Positions 1 to 10,612 of a stretch of 64,000 nt of DNA are shown piece after piece; the first letter of the stretch is position 1, and every line of letters starts with the position of its first letter. The stretch comes from Pseudomonas sp. P8_241. GTDB taxonomy: Bacteria > Pseudomonadota > Gammaproteobacteria > Pseudomonadales > Pseudomonadaceae. The translations under genes and the position numbers were made by a program. Below the pieces are notes generated by a model that ran no database searches, was not told where the DNA came from, and saw only the letters and a program-made list of their open reading frames with translations. The stretch is from NCBI RefSeq assembly GCF_034008315.1, contig NZ_CP125377.1:3980001-4044000 (forward strand). Reading direction: 5' to 3'.

Positions 1-1059
1 CATGACCCGCTGCTCACGCAAAAACGTCCCGATCTGTTCGAGTCGACCGTCGTCTTCGAGCTCCAGGCGCCGCAGGAAACAGTCGCAGCCGATGGTCAGC
101 AGCAAATCCCCAAGGCGCTCCTGCAATCCTTCGAACAGGCTTTGCAGGTTCGGCAACATCGGGCCCGGGGTCATCGCGGTGAGGACGATGCCGTTCTCCA
201 CGGCGCAGTAGAAGCTCAGGCTCAGATCCGGGTGCACTTGCTGAATGGCGCGCACGTAATACTGCTGATTGACGCGCACGGCCAACGGGTGCGCCGCGAA
301 GACCCGGTGATCGAGTTCAGCCACCGGCACACCGATGTGCCGGGCGTATTCGGCGGCCGCCGGTTCGGCATTGAGCTCGAATACCCGTCGCAGCGCGCTG
401 TCGGCGCCTGTGACCACCAGTTTTTCGGCATTGGGCTGCATGTGGTGGGTGGTGAACACTTCGAAATCCAGCCAGGTGTTGACCAGCACCACCACGGCCG
501 CGCCGCTGTGGAACTCGCCATCGAAGTACACGTGGGTATGGGTCAGGTAATTGTCGTCGCCGGCCGATCCGCCGAAATGCGGAATATCGCCCAATGCCGC
601 ACTCAGGGCGGCCAGCACCATTTCTTCACGGCTGGACAGGCCATCGAGCAAGGTCAAGGCGAAGCTGTTGCCCTTGATCGGCGCCAGGGAATTGCTGCGG
701 CAGCCGCTGACCAGACGTTCGACCATTTGCTGGGCGTCGATAAGGCTGAAGTGCCCCATCTCATCGATCAGCTCCACGGCAATGGAAAAGTGCCGATGAT
801 CAAAACCCACCGCTGTCACACAATTACGGCCGTAGCCCAACGGGGTGATTTCCCCGGCGCTGGTACAGCCCACCAGGCGAATGCCGCCGAAGCTCTGCTG
901 CAAGGCCTGACCCAAGGCCTGCAAGTCGTACTCGGCGGAACAGAAGAACAGGACCAGGCCCAAATGCGGATGCAACAACTGCCGCGCCAACTCCTGTGCG
1001 ACCTGCCGGGCATCGCTGGCCTGGGACATTGCACTGACGACGCCTTCGCTCTGCTGCAT
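1..1059 (-). CDS. nosP: FIST-domain sensor protein, NosP-like (3' end outside window)
   Basis: The minus-strand frame opens at an ATG ending at 1059 behind a strong GGGAGG ribosome site and stays open for 353 codons to the window edge, so the C-terminus is missing. The protein reads as FIST_N (about residues 25-215, with motifs GCTSAGEI and FGGSAGDD) followed by FIST_C (about 225 onward, ending near IGCDCFLRR). In Pseudomonas, proteins of this type (NosP) bind haem, sense nitric oxide and control the kinase NahK, usually encoded just downstream. That gene would lie beyond base 1 and cannot be checked. The FIST assignment is firm; the NosP role is inferred from genus and architecture. Confidence 0.8.
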   Translation of the reverse strand, partial: MQQSEGVVSAMSQASDARQVAQELARQLLHPHLGLVLFFCSAEYDLQALGQALQQSFGGIRLVGCTSAGEITPLGYGRNCVTAVGFDHRHFSIAVELIDEMGHFSLIDAQQMVERLVSGCRSNSLAPIKGNSFALTLLDGLSSREEMVLAALSAALGDIPHFGGSAGDDNYLTHTHVYFDGEFHSGAAVVVLVNTWLDFEVFTTHHMQPNAEKLVVTGADSALRRVFELNAEPAAAEYARHIGVPVAELDHRVFAAHPLAVRVNQQYYVRAIQQVHPDLSLSFYCAVENGIVLTAMTPGPMLPNLQSLFEGLQERLGDLLLTIGCDCFLRRLELEDDGRLEQIGTFLREQRVM

Positions 1060-1213
1060 CCTTACCTCCCGCAGGTGCGTGTGTATGAGGCACGAGTGTA
1101 CGAAGTCTGTGGGGTGCGACGAATGCTACTTGGGTAGCGGGTAGCCGCTTCGATGGGATGAGACGGGGGGCGACCCTCGCCGTGATGCGCACAGCCAGGG
1201 CCTCCTCCCGGTG

Positions 1214-2398
1214 TTACCAGGTCAGCACCGCGCCTACTGCAAAGGTATCGGTGTCTTCGTTCTGGTCACTGGTGTCATGACCGTTGATTTCGAACTGGTT
1301 GTACTCGGCCACCAACTTGAGGTTGTCGTTCACGTCATGGAACAGCGCGACCCCGCGAGTCTCGTAGTCCGCGCCGCTGCCGACCACGCCATTGCCGTCG
1401 TCATTGGTCTTGCCGTAGGACAAGGCCAGGCGGTTCTTGCCCAGTTTGTAGGAGCCCTGTAACAGGTAACCGTCACTGTCGACGTTGCGCAGGGTCGGTT
1501 CGCCGGCATTGTTGGTGAAAAACGGGTTGATACCCTTGGCCTGGAAGCCGGAACCGGTGAGTGACAACCCACCCATTTTCGCCTGTACGCCATAACCGAC
1601 ACCCTTGGAGGTCACGGTGTCGACCGTGGAGTCCGTGTTGTCCGAGCTCTGGTAGCTGCCGTTGAGCCAGCTGTAGATCTTGGCCCCGGCCAGGTCGAAC
1701 TGGTAGGTGATCTCGCTCTCGGTACGCGGGCTTTCCTGATAAGCCTTGCCCGTCGGGCTGCTGTCGTTGGTGTCCACCGGATCCATGATGCCGACCGCTA
1801 CGCGTAAACCCTCCAGCACCGGCGTGCGGTAAGTGATCTGCGAAGTCGGGAACGGATACGGATAACCCGTGCCGATATTGCCGAACGACACCCCGCCGCC
1901 GTCCACCAGACCCAGGGTATCGCTGACCTGGCCGTAACCGGCGAGCATCTCGTCGAGCAGGATGTTGGAGCGGGCAAACAGGCCGAAATCTTTACCGATC
2001 AGCACTTCACCCCATTGCGGATTAGCCACGGTGCCGTAGAACTGCCGCACATCGATGGCGGTGTCAGTGCCGTTGGTTTCACTGTCGTTGATGGTGACCC
2101 AGAAGGAAGAGCGGGCACCCAGCTTCAGGTCATCAACCTGCTTGCCCATGTTGAAACCGAGGTAGTTGGGCAAAAAGCCCATTTTCACCCGTGACTGGCG
2201 GCGGTCGTACTGCTCGCCGGCGCGATCGACATCGCTGTTCACGTAGAAGGCATTGATATAGCCGTCGGTGGAGAACGTGGTCTGGTCCTTGTCGTACAGG
2301 ACGATTTCCGCCTCGGCCATTGGGGCCAGGCCGAGTGAGGACAGGCTGGCAATGAAGGCCGGCAGAAAACGATGCGTGAAGTTCTTATTGTTGTGCAT
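1214..2398 (-). CDS. outer-membrane general porin (Gram-negative porin, OmpC-like fold)
   Basis: The product is a 394-residue precursor with a signal peptide of about 30 residues ending PMAEA before EIVLYD. The mature part has the alternating pattern of a 16-strand barrel with short turns, including GYINAFYV, RVKMGFLPNYLGFNMG and a porin-like constriction region. It ends in an aromatic residue (LTW), as barrel proteins do for BAM recognition. The ATG ending at 2398 is preferred over one eight codons upstream because GGAGCG lies 6 bases before it and it opens directly onto the signal peptide. It stands alone on the minus strand. Substrate preference cannot be read from the sequence. Confidence 0.85.
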   Translation of the reverse strand: MHNNKNFTHRFLPAFIASLSSLGLAPMAEAEIVLYDKDQTTFSTDGYINAFYVNSDVDRAGEQYDRRQSRVKMGFLPNYLGFNMGKQVDDLKLGARSSFWVTINDSETNGTDTAIDVRQFYGTVANPQWGEVLIGKDFGLFARSNILLDEMLAGYGQVSDTLGLVDGGGVSFGNIGTGYPYPFPTSQITYRTPVLEGLRVAVGIMDPVDTNDSSPTGKAYQESPRTESEITYQFDLAGAKIYSWLNGSYQSSDNTDSTVDTVTSKGVGYGVQAKMGGLSLTGSGFQAKGINPFFTNNAGEPTLRNVDSDGYLLQGSYKLGKNRLALSYGKTNDDGNGVVGSGADYETRGVALFHDVNDNLKLVAEYNQFEINGHDTSDQNEDTDTFAVGAVLTW

Positions 2399-2579
2399 GG
2401 CGCGCTCCGAAACGGGGGACAAGTGTCGGAGGCGATTATCGAAAGCTGACGGGCGGCGCCATACGCTGCCTTGGGGCTGGTTTTCAGGTGCTTTGGATGG
2501 GCCGGCGGTGCGTGACCACTAGGGCGTAAGACCGCGGATCGGCAGGGCAAGCCACTAAAGTTGTAAAGAACCGCTTTTC

Positions 2580-2645
2580 GTAGGAGCCGGCTTGCCGGCG
2601 AAGGCGCACTTGAAGCCCCCTTCGCCGGCAAGCCGGCTCCTACAG
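2580..2645. repeat. REP pair (inverted)
   Basis: Two arms of the GTAGGAGCCGGCTTGCCGGCGA type face each other across about 14 bases. The last base lies directly beside the stop codon of the TSUP gene at 2647. The hairpin may protect the 3' end of that transcript from exonucleases. Confidence 0.9.
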
Positions 2646-2646
2646 G

Positions 2647-3453
2647 TCAAACGCTCGCTTTTATCAGCATGTAGGCGGCGACCACCACGCAGATGCTGGC
2701 AAACCCGACCTGCAACGCCCGCGCCGGCACCCGGGCGCAGAGCTTGCGGCCGATGATCATGCCGACGATGCTGGAGACGATGAAGGCAATGCCCAAACCG
2801 TCGATGCGCACCCCGGCATGAAATGCGCCGATCACGCCGACGGCCGAAATCAGGCTGATGACCATCAGCGACGTGGCGACGATTCCGCGCATCTGCACAT
2901 CGGTCAGTTGCTTGAAGGCCGGGACGATCAAAAAGCCGCCGCCCACTCCCAGCAACCCCGACACCACCCCGGTAACCGCGCCCAGCGCCGCGAGGGTCGC
3001 GGTGCACTTGGCGGTCCAGGAAAAACGCCCGGTCTGTTGATCGAGCATGCAGTTCTTCTGGCCCCAGTTGGCCTGACCGTGGTCGCTTGGGCCCTCCTCC
3101 TTGCGCTCACGTCGCAGCATCCGCCAGGCCACCATGACCATCAGCAGGCTGAACAGGATCATCAGGATTTTTTCTGGCAACTGATGGGCGAAGTAGATGC
3201 CCAGCGGTGAAAACACGGCACCGAGGGCCGCGATCAGCAGCGCCGCTCGATAGCGCACCAGGCCATGGCGCAAACCGTCGAGGGCGCCGACCGCTGCCGC
3301 GCTGCCGACGGCAAACAACGCCACCGGCGCGGCCTGGGTCATGCTCCAGCCCAACCCCAACACCAGGGCTGGCACCGCAAGAATGCCGCCCCCGGCACCG
3401 GTCAAACCCAGCACAAGGCCCATCACCAAACCAAACAGACTTGCCAGCAACAT
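2647..3453 (-). CDS. TSUP-family (TauE/SafE) membrane anion exporter
   Basis: This is a 268-residue, strongly hydrophobic protein with an internal two-fold repeat. GLTGAGGGILAVP near residue 18 and GVVSGLLGVGGGFLIVP near residue 160 are the signature of TauE/SafE (TSUP) transporters, which have about eight membrane segments. The gene lies 9 bases after the SQR-like gene on the same strand, next to an ArsR sensor and a persulfide dioxygenase. The same grouping is known from bigR operons, where this protein is thought to export sulfite produced from persulfide oxidation. Family is firm; the sulfite substrate is inferred from context. Confidence 0.87.
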   Translation of the reverse strand: MLLASLFGLVMGLVLGLTGAGGGILAVPALVLGLGWSMTQAAPVALFAVGSAAAVGALDGLRHGLVRYRAALLIAALGAVFSPLGIYFAHQLPEKILMILFSLLMVMVAWRMLRRERKEEGPSDHGQANWGQKNCMLDQQTGRFSWTAKCTATLAALGAVTGVVSGLLGVGGGFLIVPAFKQLTDVQMRGIVATSLMVISLISAVGVIGAFHAGVRIDGLGIAFIVSSIVGMIIGRKLCARVPARALQVGFASICVVVAAYMLIKASV

Positions 3454-3462
3454 AGGGAGTTC

Positions 3463-4707
3463 TCAGTCGACCTTGGATACACGTGTCAGCCACTCGCGGC
3501 CCTTGAGCATGCCGTTCCAGTAGAACCACGGTAGCAGTGTCGCCTTCAGCCACCAGGCCGAGCGGCGCGGGGTCGTCGGATCAAGGGGAAAGGTCGGCAG
3601 CAACTTGCCCGCGTAACCGAACTCGGCAAGGATCACCTTGCCCTTCTCCACCGTCAGCGGACAGGAGCCATAACCGTCGTACTTCAGCGGCAGTGGCTGT
3701 TGCTTGCGCAAGGCCAGCAGGTTTTCGGCCACCACCACGATCTGCTTGCGCACCGCCGCGGCGGTTTTTGCGTTGGTAGTGCCGCAGATATCACCCAGCG
3801 CAAAGACGTCGGGATAACGCGGATGCTGCAGGCTGTGGGGGTCGACCTCGCACCAGCCGGCGGCGTCGGCCAACGGGCTGCGGGCAACGAAATCCGGCGC
3901 CACCTGAGGCGGCACGACATGCAGCAGGTCAAAAGTCTTTGCCTGGCGGGTGACATTGCCATCGGCATCCTTGACGTCGAACCACGCAGTTTTCGCCGGG
4001 CCGTCGACCTTGACCAGGTTCGAGTTGAACGCCACCCGGGCGTTGTACTTGTCGATGTATTTCATCAGCGGCGGAACAAAGGTCGGCACGCCGAACAGCG
4101 CCGCGCCCGCAACGTTGAATTCGACGTCGATGGTGTTCAGCACACCACTCTTGCTCCAGTGATCGCAGGACAGGTACAGCGCCTTCTGTGGCGCGCCGGC
4201 ACACTTGATCGGCATGGCTGGCTGGGTGAACAGCACCTTGCCGCCGCGAAGTTTCTGCACCAGATCCCAGGTGTAAGTCGCGTGCCGGTAGCTGTAATTG
4301 GAGGTCACACCGTGCTGGCCGAGTGTGTCCTCCAGGCCTTCGATTTTCTCCCAGGCCAGGCGCAGGCCCGGGCAGACCACCAGGTTTTGATAGCTGACCG
4401 TACGCGCATCACCGAGGGTAAGTTGGCGCTTGTCGGGATCGATACCCGTCACGGCAGCCTGCAGCCAATGGGCCCCGCGTGGCATCACCGACGCCATCGG
4501 CCGCACGGTATTTTCCACGTTGTAGGCGCCGCCGCCGACCAGCGTCCAGGCCGGTTGATAGTAGTGCCGGGAGTCGGGCTCGATGACGGTGACGTTCAGA
4601 TGTGGGCTACGCTTGAGCAGGCTGGCGACAAAGCCGATGCCTGCCGTGCCGCCGCCGATGACCACGATATCTGCACTGATGGATGGGCCCCAGTGTTGAT
4701 CGTTCAT
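3463..4707 (-). CDS. sqr: sulfide:quinone oxidoreductase-like flavoprotein
   Basis: A 414-residue FAD protein. The dinucleotide-binding motif IVVIGGGTAG sits at about residues 14-23, and a second flavin motif (FALGDICGTTNAKTA) near 302-316. Cys169 (PIKCAGAPQK) and Cys349 (YGSCPLT) fit the redox-active pair that takes sulfide sulfur to a persulfide in SQR; Cys112, Cys181 and Cys308 are also present. It would oxidise H2S at the membrane and reduce ubiquinone. The start at 4707 has AAGGAACAAGCA before it and avoids an unlikely 16-residue extension. It forms a likely operon with the TSUP gene downstream and is near the ArsR sensor upstream. Confidence 0.85.
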   Translation of the reverse strand: MNDQHWGPSISADIVVIGGGTAGIGFVASLLKRSPHLNVTVIEPDSRHYYQPAWTLVGGGAYNVENTVRPMASVMPRGAHWLQAAVTGIDPDKRQLTLGDARTVSYQNLVVCPGLRLAWEKIEGLEDTLGQHGVTSNYSYRHATYTWDLVQKLRGGKVLFTQPAMPIKCAGAPQKALYLSCDHWSKSGVLNTIDVEFNVAGAALFGVPTFVPPLMKYIDKYNARVAFNSNLVKVDGPAKTAWFDVKDADGNVTRQAKTFDLLHVVPPQVAPDFVARSPLADAAGWCEVDPHSLQHPRYPDVFALGDICGTTNAKTAAAVRKQIVVVAENLLALRKQQPLPLKYDGYGSCPLTVEKGKVILAEFGYAGKLLPTFPLDPTTPRRSAWWLKATLLPWFYWNGMLKGREWLTRVSKVD

Positions 4708-4760
4708 TGCTTGTTCCTTTTGCTGCACGCAAATTTTCTTCCAGCCGCGACACAAAACGA

Positions 4761-4862
4761 CTGTAGGAGCGAGCTTGCTCGCGATGGTCGCTAACGATTA
4801 CGCGTGTTATCTGTATAAACGCGGTGCCATTACGTCCATCGCGAGCAAGCTCGCTCCTACAG
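4761..4862. repeat. REP pair (GAGCTTGCTCGC subtype)
   Basis: Inverted arms of CTGTAGGAGCGAGCTTGCTCGCGATGG are separated by about 48 bases. They lie between the SQR gene and the ArsR gene. The core differs from the CCGGCTTGCCGGC subtype found in most other gaps of this window. Confidence 0.88.
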
Positions 4863-4882
4863 GTTCGGTGTGTTAGCTGGCA

Positions 4883-5224
4883 TCAGGGTTGAACCCAGCT
4901 TTTAAGCACCGCCCCGCAATAAAGCCCGGAGAGGGTTTTCATCACCTGGATCACTTCGTGACTGGCGAGACCGTAAAAAATGTACTTGCCTTCACGACGG
5001 GTGGCGACCAGTCCTTCATCGCGCAGGATGCCCAATTGCTGGGACAGGGTCGGTTGGCGCACGCCGGTCATTTTTTCCAGCTCGCCTACGTTGCGCTCGC
5101 CCTGGGTCAGCTGGCACAGGATCAACAGACGATCCTCATTGGCCAGGGCCTTGAGCAGCGCACAGGCTTTGGAAGCCGAGGCGCGCAGTTGGGCGACTTC
5201 ACATTCGGTCAGACTGGATTGCAT
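4883..5224 (-). CDS. bigR: ArsR-family persulfide-responsive repressor, BigR/SqrR-like
   Basis: A 113-residue winged-helix protein. The recognition helix region is VRQPTLSQQLGILRDEGLV (about residues 55-73), followed by the wing RREGKYIFYGL. Cys37 (LLILCQL) and Cys103 (GLYCGAV) are 66 residues apart, the same spacing as the dithiol pair of BigR and SqrR that forms a di- or tetrasulfide on meeting persulfide and releases DNA. Cys8 and Cys21 are additional. Divergent from the persulfide dioxygenase gene and upstream of the SQR gene, it likely represses both. The sensor class is supported by sequence; the ligand is inferred. Confidence 0.85.
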   Translation of the reverse strand: MQSSLTECEVAQLRASASKACALLKALANEDRLLILCQLTQGERNVGELEKMTGVRQPTLSQQLGILRDEGLVATRREGKYIFYGLASHEVIQVMKTLSGLYCGAVLKSWVQP

Positions 5225-5257
5225 TTGCAGGATGCCTTCAACGTCACTTAAGCTGCG

Positions 5258-5283
5258 AACATTATGTCTTTAGATAAAGTGTT
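5258..5283. promoter_or_regulatory. candidate ArsR/BigR operator
   Basis: An imperfect palindrome has outer arms AACATTATGTC and GATAAAGTGTT (8 of 11 positions pair) around a TTTA centre. It is AT-rich and lies midway between the divergent ArsR and persulfide dioxygenase starts, where a repressor of both would bind. No binding data exist here. Confidence 0.55.
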
Positions 5284-5342
5284 GCAACCGTTCGCTGACT
5301 TTTCGTCTTCTGACTTTTCTACCCCTGCACAGGTTCGTGTCC

Positions 5343-6206
5343 ATGCCCGCACTGATTGAAGCTTTCCTCGACCCCGCCTCCTCGACCTACAGCTACGTTG
5401 TCTACGAGGCTGATGGCGGGCAGTGTGCGATTGTCGATCCGGTGCTCGACTACGATGCAGCCGCCGGGCGTACCGCGACCAACCAGGCCGACAGGATCAT
5501 CGCCTTCGTTCGCGCCCATCATTTGCAGGTGCAATGGCTGCTCGAAACCCACGCCCATGCCGATCACCTGTCCGCCGCGCCGTATCTGCGCAAGGAGCTT
5601 GGCGGCAAAATCGCCATTGGCGAATCGATCAGCAAGGTCCAGGACGTGTTCAAGACGCTGTTCAATCTCGAGCCATCCTTTTGCGTCGATGGTTCCCAGT
5701 TCGATCATCTGTTCGCCCCCGGTGAATCGTTCATGATCGGCAACCTCAAGGCGACCGCCCTGCACGTACCCGGCCATACCCCGGCGGACATGGCGTACCT
5801 GGTTGGCAATGACGCGATTCTGGTGGGTGACACGTTGTTCATGCCGGACGTAGGCACCGCGCGCTGCGACTTTCCCGGTGGCAATGCCAACCAGATGTTT
5901 GCCTCTATCCACAAACTGTTGGCCTTCCCCGCCAGCGTGCGGCTCTACGTTTGCCACGATTACCCGCCCGAAGGCCGAGAACCGTCCTGCATGACCACGG
6001 TCGGTGAACAACGCCAAAGCAACATTCATGTGCGTGACGGCATCGACGCAACAGCGTTTGTCGAGATGCGCACCCGGCGCGATGCCGGGTTGGGGATGCC
6101 AACGCTGTTGCTGCCGGCGATCCAGGTGAACGTGCGGGCGGGGAATTTGCCGCCGGCCGAAGACAACGGCGTGACCTACCTGAAAATTCCCCTGAACAAG
6201 CTCTGA
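5343..6206 (+). CDS. blh: persulfide dioxygenase (ETHE1/Blh-like metallo-beta-lactamase fold)
   Basis: A 287-residue MBL-fold protein. The metal motif ETHAHADH gives His70, His72, Asp74 and His75. HVPGHTP supplies His145, VGDTLF gives Asp163, and CHDYPPEGR follows near residue 204. This is the pattern of mononuclear Fe(II) persulfide dioxygenases, which oxidise glutathione persulfide to sulfite. The ATG at 5343 is chosen over a GTG at 5337 because AGG at 5331 has workable spacing only to the ATG. It is divergent from the ArsR sensor and complements SQR (makes persulfide) and the TSUP exporter (removes sulfite). Confidence 0.88.
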   Translation: MPALIEAFLDPASSTYSYVVYEADGGQCAIVDPVLDYDAAAGRTATNQADRIIAFVRAHHLQVQWLLETHAHADHLSAAPYLRKELGGKIAIGESISKVQDVFKTLFNLEPSFCVDGSQFDHLFAPGESFMIGNLKATALHVPGHTPADMAYLVGNDAILVGDTLFMPDVGTARCDFPGGNANQMFASIHKLLAFPASVRLYVCHDYPPEGREPSCMTTVGEQRQSNIHVRDGIDATAFVEMRTRRDAGLGMPTLLLPAIQVNVRAGNLPPAEDNGVTYLKIPLNKL

Positions 6207-6240
6207 ACACAAAAACTTGAAATGCTGAAAGCGGCCTGCG

Positions 6241-6324
6241 GCCTTTCGCTGGCAAGCCAGCTCCTACACAAGGTTTGCGCACACCCGAGGCCCCTGTAGG
6301 AGCTGGCTTGCCAGCGAAGGCGGC
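6241..6324. repeat. REP pair (outward-facing arms)
   Basis: Arms TTCGCTGGCAAGCCAGCTCC and its complement are separated by about 35 bases. They lie between the convergent ends of the dioxygenase gene and bkdR. Confidence 0.88.
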
Positions 6325-6350
6325 GTATCAGGCGATAAAGATGCTTGTGT

Positions 6351-8259
<1,909 letters not shown>

Positions 8260-8260
8260 C

Positions 8261-9319
8261 ATGAACGATCACAACAACAATATCGAGTTGGAAACCGCCA
8301 TGACCACGACCACCATGACCATGATCCAGGCCCTGCGCTCGGCCATGGATGTGATGCTTGAGCGTGATGACAACGTTGTGGTGTTCGGCCAGGACGTCGG
8401 CTATTTCGGTGGTGTGTTCCGCTGCACCGAAGGCTTGCAGAACAAGTACGGCACCTCGCGGGTGTTCGACGCGCCGATCTCCGAGAGCGGCATCGTCGGC
8501 GTCGCCGTGGGCATGGGCGCCTACGGATTGCGTCCGGTGGCCGAGATCCAGTTCGCCGACTACGTGTACCCGGCCTCCGACCAGATCATTTCCGAAGCCG
8601 CCCGCCTGCGTTATCGCTCGGCCGGCGAATTCACCGCACCGATGACCCTGCGCATGCCGTGCGGCGGCGGCATCTACGGTGGCCAGACCCACAGCCAGAG
8701 CATCGAGGCGATGTTCACTCAGGTGTGCGGTCTGCGTACCGTCATGCCGTCCAACCCGTATGACGCCAAAGGCCTGCTGATCGCCTCCATCGAAAACGAT
8801 GACCCGGTGATCTTCCTCGAGCCAAAACGCCTGTACAACGGCCCGTTCGACGGCCACCACGACCGCCCGGTAACCCCGTGGTCGAAACACCCCGCCGCTC
8901 AGGTACCGGACGGTTACTACACCGTGCCGCTGGACGTCGCCGCCATCACCCGTCCGGGCAAGGACGTGACCATCCTGACCTACGGCACCACCGTGTACGT
9001 GTCGCAAGTCGCCGCTGAAGAAACCGGCATCGACGCCGAAGTCATCGACCTGCGCAGCCTATGGCCGCTGGACCTGGAAACCATCGTCAAGTCGGTGAAG
9101 AAAACCGGCCGCTGCGTAGTGGTCCATGAAGCCACCCGCACCTGCGGTTTCGGCGCCGAACTGGTGTCGCTGGTGCAAGAACACTGCTTCCACCACCTGG
9201 AAGCGCCAATCGAACGCGTCACCGGCTGGGACACCCCCTACCCGCACGCGCAAGAGTGGGCGTATTTCCCTGGCCCGTCCCGAGTGGGCGCGGCTCTGAA
9301 ACGGGTCATGGAGGTCTGA
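8261..9319 (+). CDS. bkdA2: branched-chain 2-oxoacid dehydrogenase E1 beta subunit
   Basis: A 352-residue E1 beta subunit that pairs with BkdA1 to form the ThDP-binding heterotetramer. Typical motifs are FGQDVGYFGGVFRCTEGL, ISESGIVGVAVGMG, and EIQFADYVYPASDQI for cofactor and subunit contacts. The N-terminus MNDHNNNIELETAM agrees with known Pseudomonas BkdA2. It starts one base after the bkdA1 stop and its own stop abuts the bkdB start, a tight translationally coupled arrangement. Confidence 0.95.
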   Translation: MNDHNNNIELETAMTTTTMTMIQALRSAMDVMLERDDNVVVFGQDVGYFGGVFRCTEGLQNKYGTSRVFDAPISESGIVGVAVGMGAYGLRPVAEIQFADYVYPASDQIISEAARLRYRSAGEFTAPMTLRMPCGGGIYGGQTHSQSIEAMFTQVCGLRTVMPSNPYDAKGLLIASIENDDPVIFLEPKRLYNGPFDGHHDRPVTPWSKHPAAQVPDGYYTVPLDVAAITRPGKDVTILTYGTTVYVSQVAAEETGIDAEVIDLRSLWPLDLETIVKSVKKTGRCVVVHEATRTCGFGAELVSLVQEHCFHHLEAPIERVTGWDTPYPHAQEWAYFPGPSRVGAALKRVMEV

Positions 9320-10594
9320 ATGGGCACGCACGTTATTAAAATGCCGGACATTGGCGAAGGCATTGCAGAAGTTGAATTGTCGGTATGGCACGTCAAGGTC
9401 GGCGACATGGTCGTCGAGGATCAGGTACTGGCCGATGTCATGACCGATAAAGCGATGGTCGATATTCCGTCGCCAGTGCACGGCAAAGTCATTGCACTTG
9501 GTGGCCAGCCAGGCGAAGTCATGGCGGTCGGCAGTGTGCTGATCAGCATTGAAGTCGAAGGCGCTGGCAACGTTAAGGCGTCGGCGCAACCGGCCCCTGT
9601 TAAAGAAGCGCCGGTTGCAACGCCGACAGTCGAAACCGCAGTGGAAAGCAAACCGGTGGCTGCCGCCGCGCCGAAAGCGGCCGTTTGCCAAGGGCCGATG
9701 GTCGCCCGCGAAGCCGATGAACGCCCGCTGGCCTCCCCGGCCGTGCGCAAACATGCGCTGGACCTCGGCATTCAATTGCGTCTGGTACGTGGCACTGGCC
9801 CCGCCGGGCGGATTTTGCACGACGACCTCGAAGCCTATCTGGCCCAAGGCCAATCGAACGCTTCGGCCCCCGTCGCGGCCGCTTACGCTCAGCGTCACGA
9901 TGAAGAGCAGATCCCGGTGATCGGCATGCGCCGCAAGATTGCCCAGCGCATGCAGGACGCCACCCAGCGTGCCGCGCACTTCAGCTACGTCGAGGAAATC
10001 GACGTGACGGCTGTGGAAGAGCTACGTGCGCACCTGAACGAAAAACACGGTGCGACCCGCGGCAAGCTGACGTTGCTGCCGTTTTTGGTCCGCGCCATGG
10101 TCGTCGCCCTCCGCGACTTCCCGCAAATGAACGCCCGCTATGACGACGAAGCCCAGGTCATCACCCGCCCCGGCGCGGTGCATGTCGGGGTTGCCACCCA
10201 AAGCGCTGTCGGCCTGATGGTGCCAGTGGTGCGTCACGCCGAAGCCCGCAGCCTGTGGGACAACGCGGCAGAAATCGCTCGTTTGGCCACGGCTGCGCGC
10301 AACGGCAAGGCCAGCCGCGATGAACTGTCCGGCTCGACCATCACCCTGACCAGCCTCGGCGCGCTCGGTGGCATCGTCAGCACCCCGGTGCTGAACCTGC
10401 CGGAAGTGGCGATTGTCGGCGTGAACAAGATCGTCGAACGGCCGATGGTGATCAAAGGCCAGATCGTGATCCGCAAGATGATGAACCTCTCCAGCTCCTT
10501 CGATCACCGCGTGGTCGACGGCATGGACGCGGCGCTCTTCATCCAGGCCATTCGCGGCCTGCTCGAACAACCCGCCACCTTGTTTGTGGACTGA
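9320..10594 (+). CDS. bkdB: branched-chain 2-oxoacid dehydrogenase E2, lipoamide acyltransferase
   Basis: A 424-residue E2 core protein. It has one lipoyl domain (about residues 1-78, lipoyl lysine Lys44 in TDKAMVD), an Ala/Pro-rich linker, a peripheral-subunit-binding domain (ASPAVRKHALDLGI through DDLEAYL, about 136-172) and a C-terminal catalytic domain. The active site is SFDHRVVDGMDAA near residue 394. It transfers the acyl group from E1 to CoA. The ATG directly follows the bkdA2 stop codon. Confidence 0.95.
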   Translation: MGTHVIKMPDIGEGIAEVELSVWHVKVGDMVVEDQVLADVMTDKAMVDIPSPVHGKVIALGGQPGEVMAVGSVLISIEVEGAGNVKASAQPAPVKEAPVATPTVETAVESKPVAAAAPKAAVCQGPMVAREADERPLASPAVRKHALDLGIQLRLVRGTGPAGRILHDDLEAYLAQGQSNASAPVAAAYAQRHDEEQIPVIGMRRKIAQRMQDATQRAAHFSYVEEIDVTAVEELRAHLNEKHGATRGKLTLLPFLVRAMVVALRDFPQMNARYDDEAQVITRPGAVHVGVATQSAVGLMVPVVRHAEARSLWDNAAEIARLATAARNGKASRDELSGSTITLTSLGALGGIVSTPVLNLPEVAIVGVNKIVERPMVIKGQIVIRKMMNLSSSFDHRVVDGMDAALFIQAIRGLLEQPATLFVD

Positions 10595-10612
10595 TTTTTG
10601 TTGGAGAGCTCC

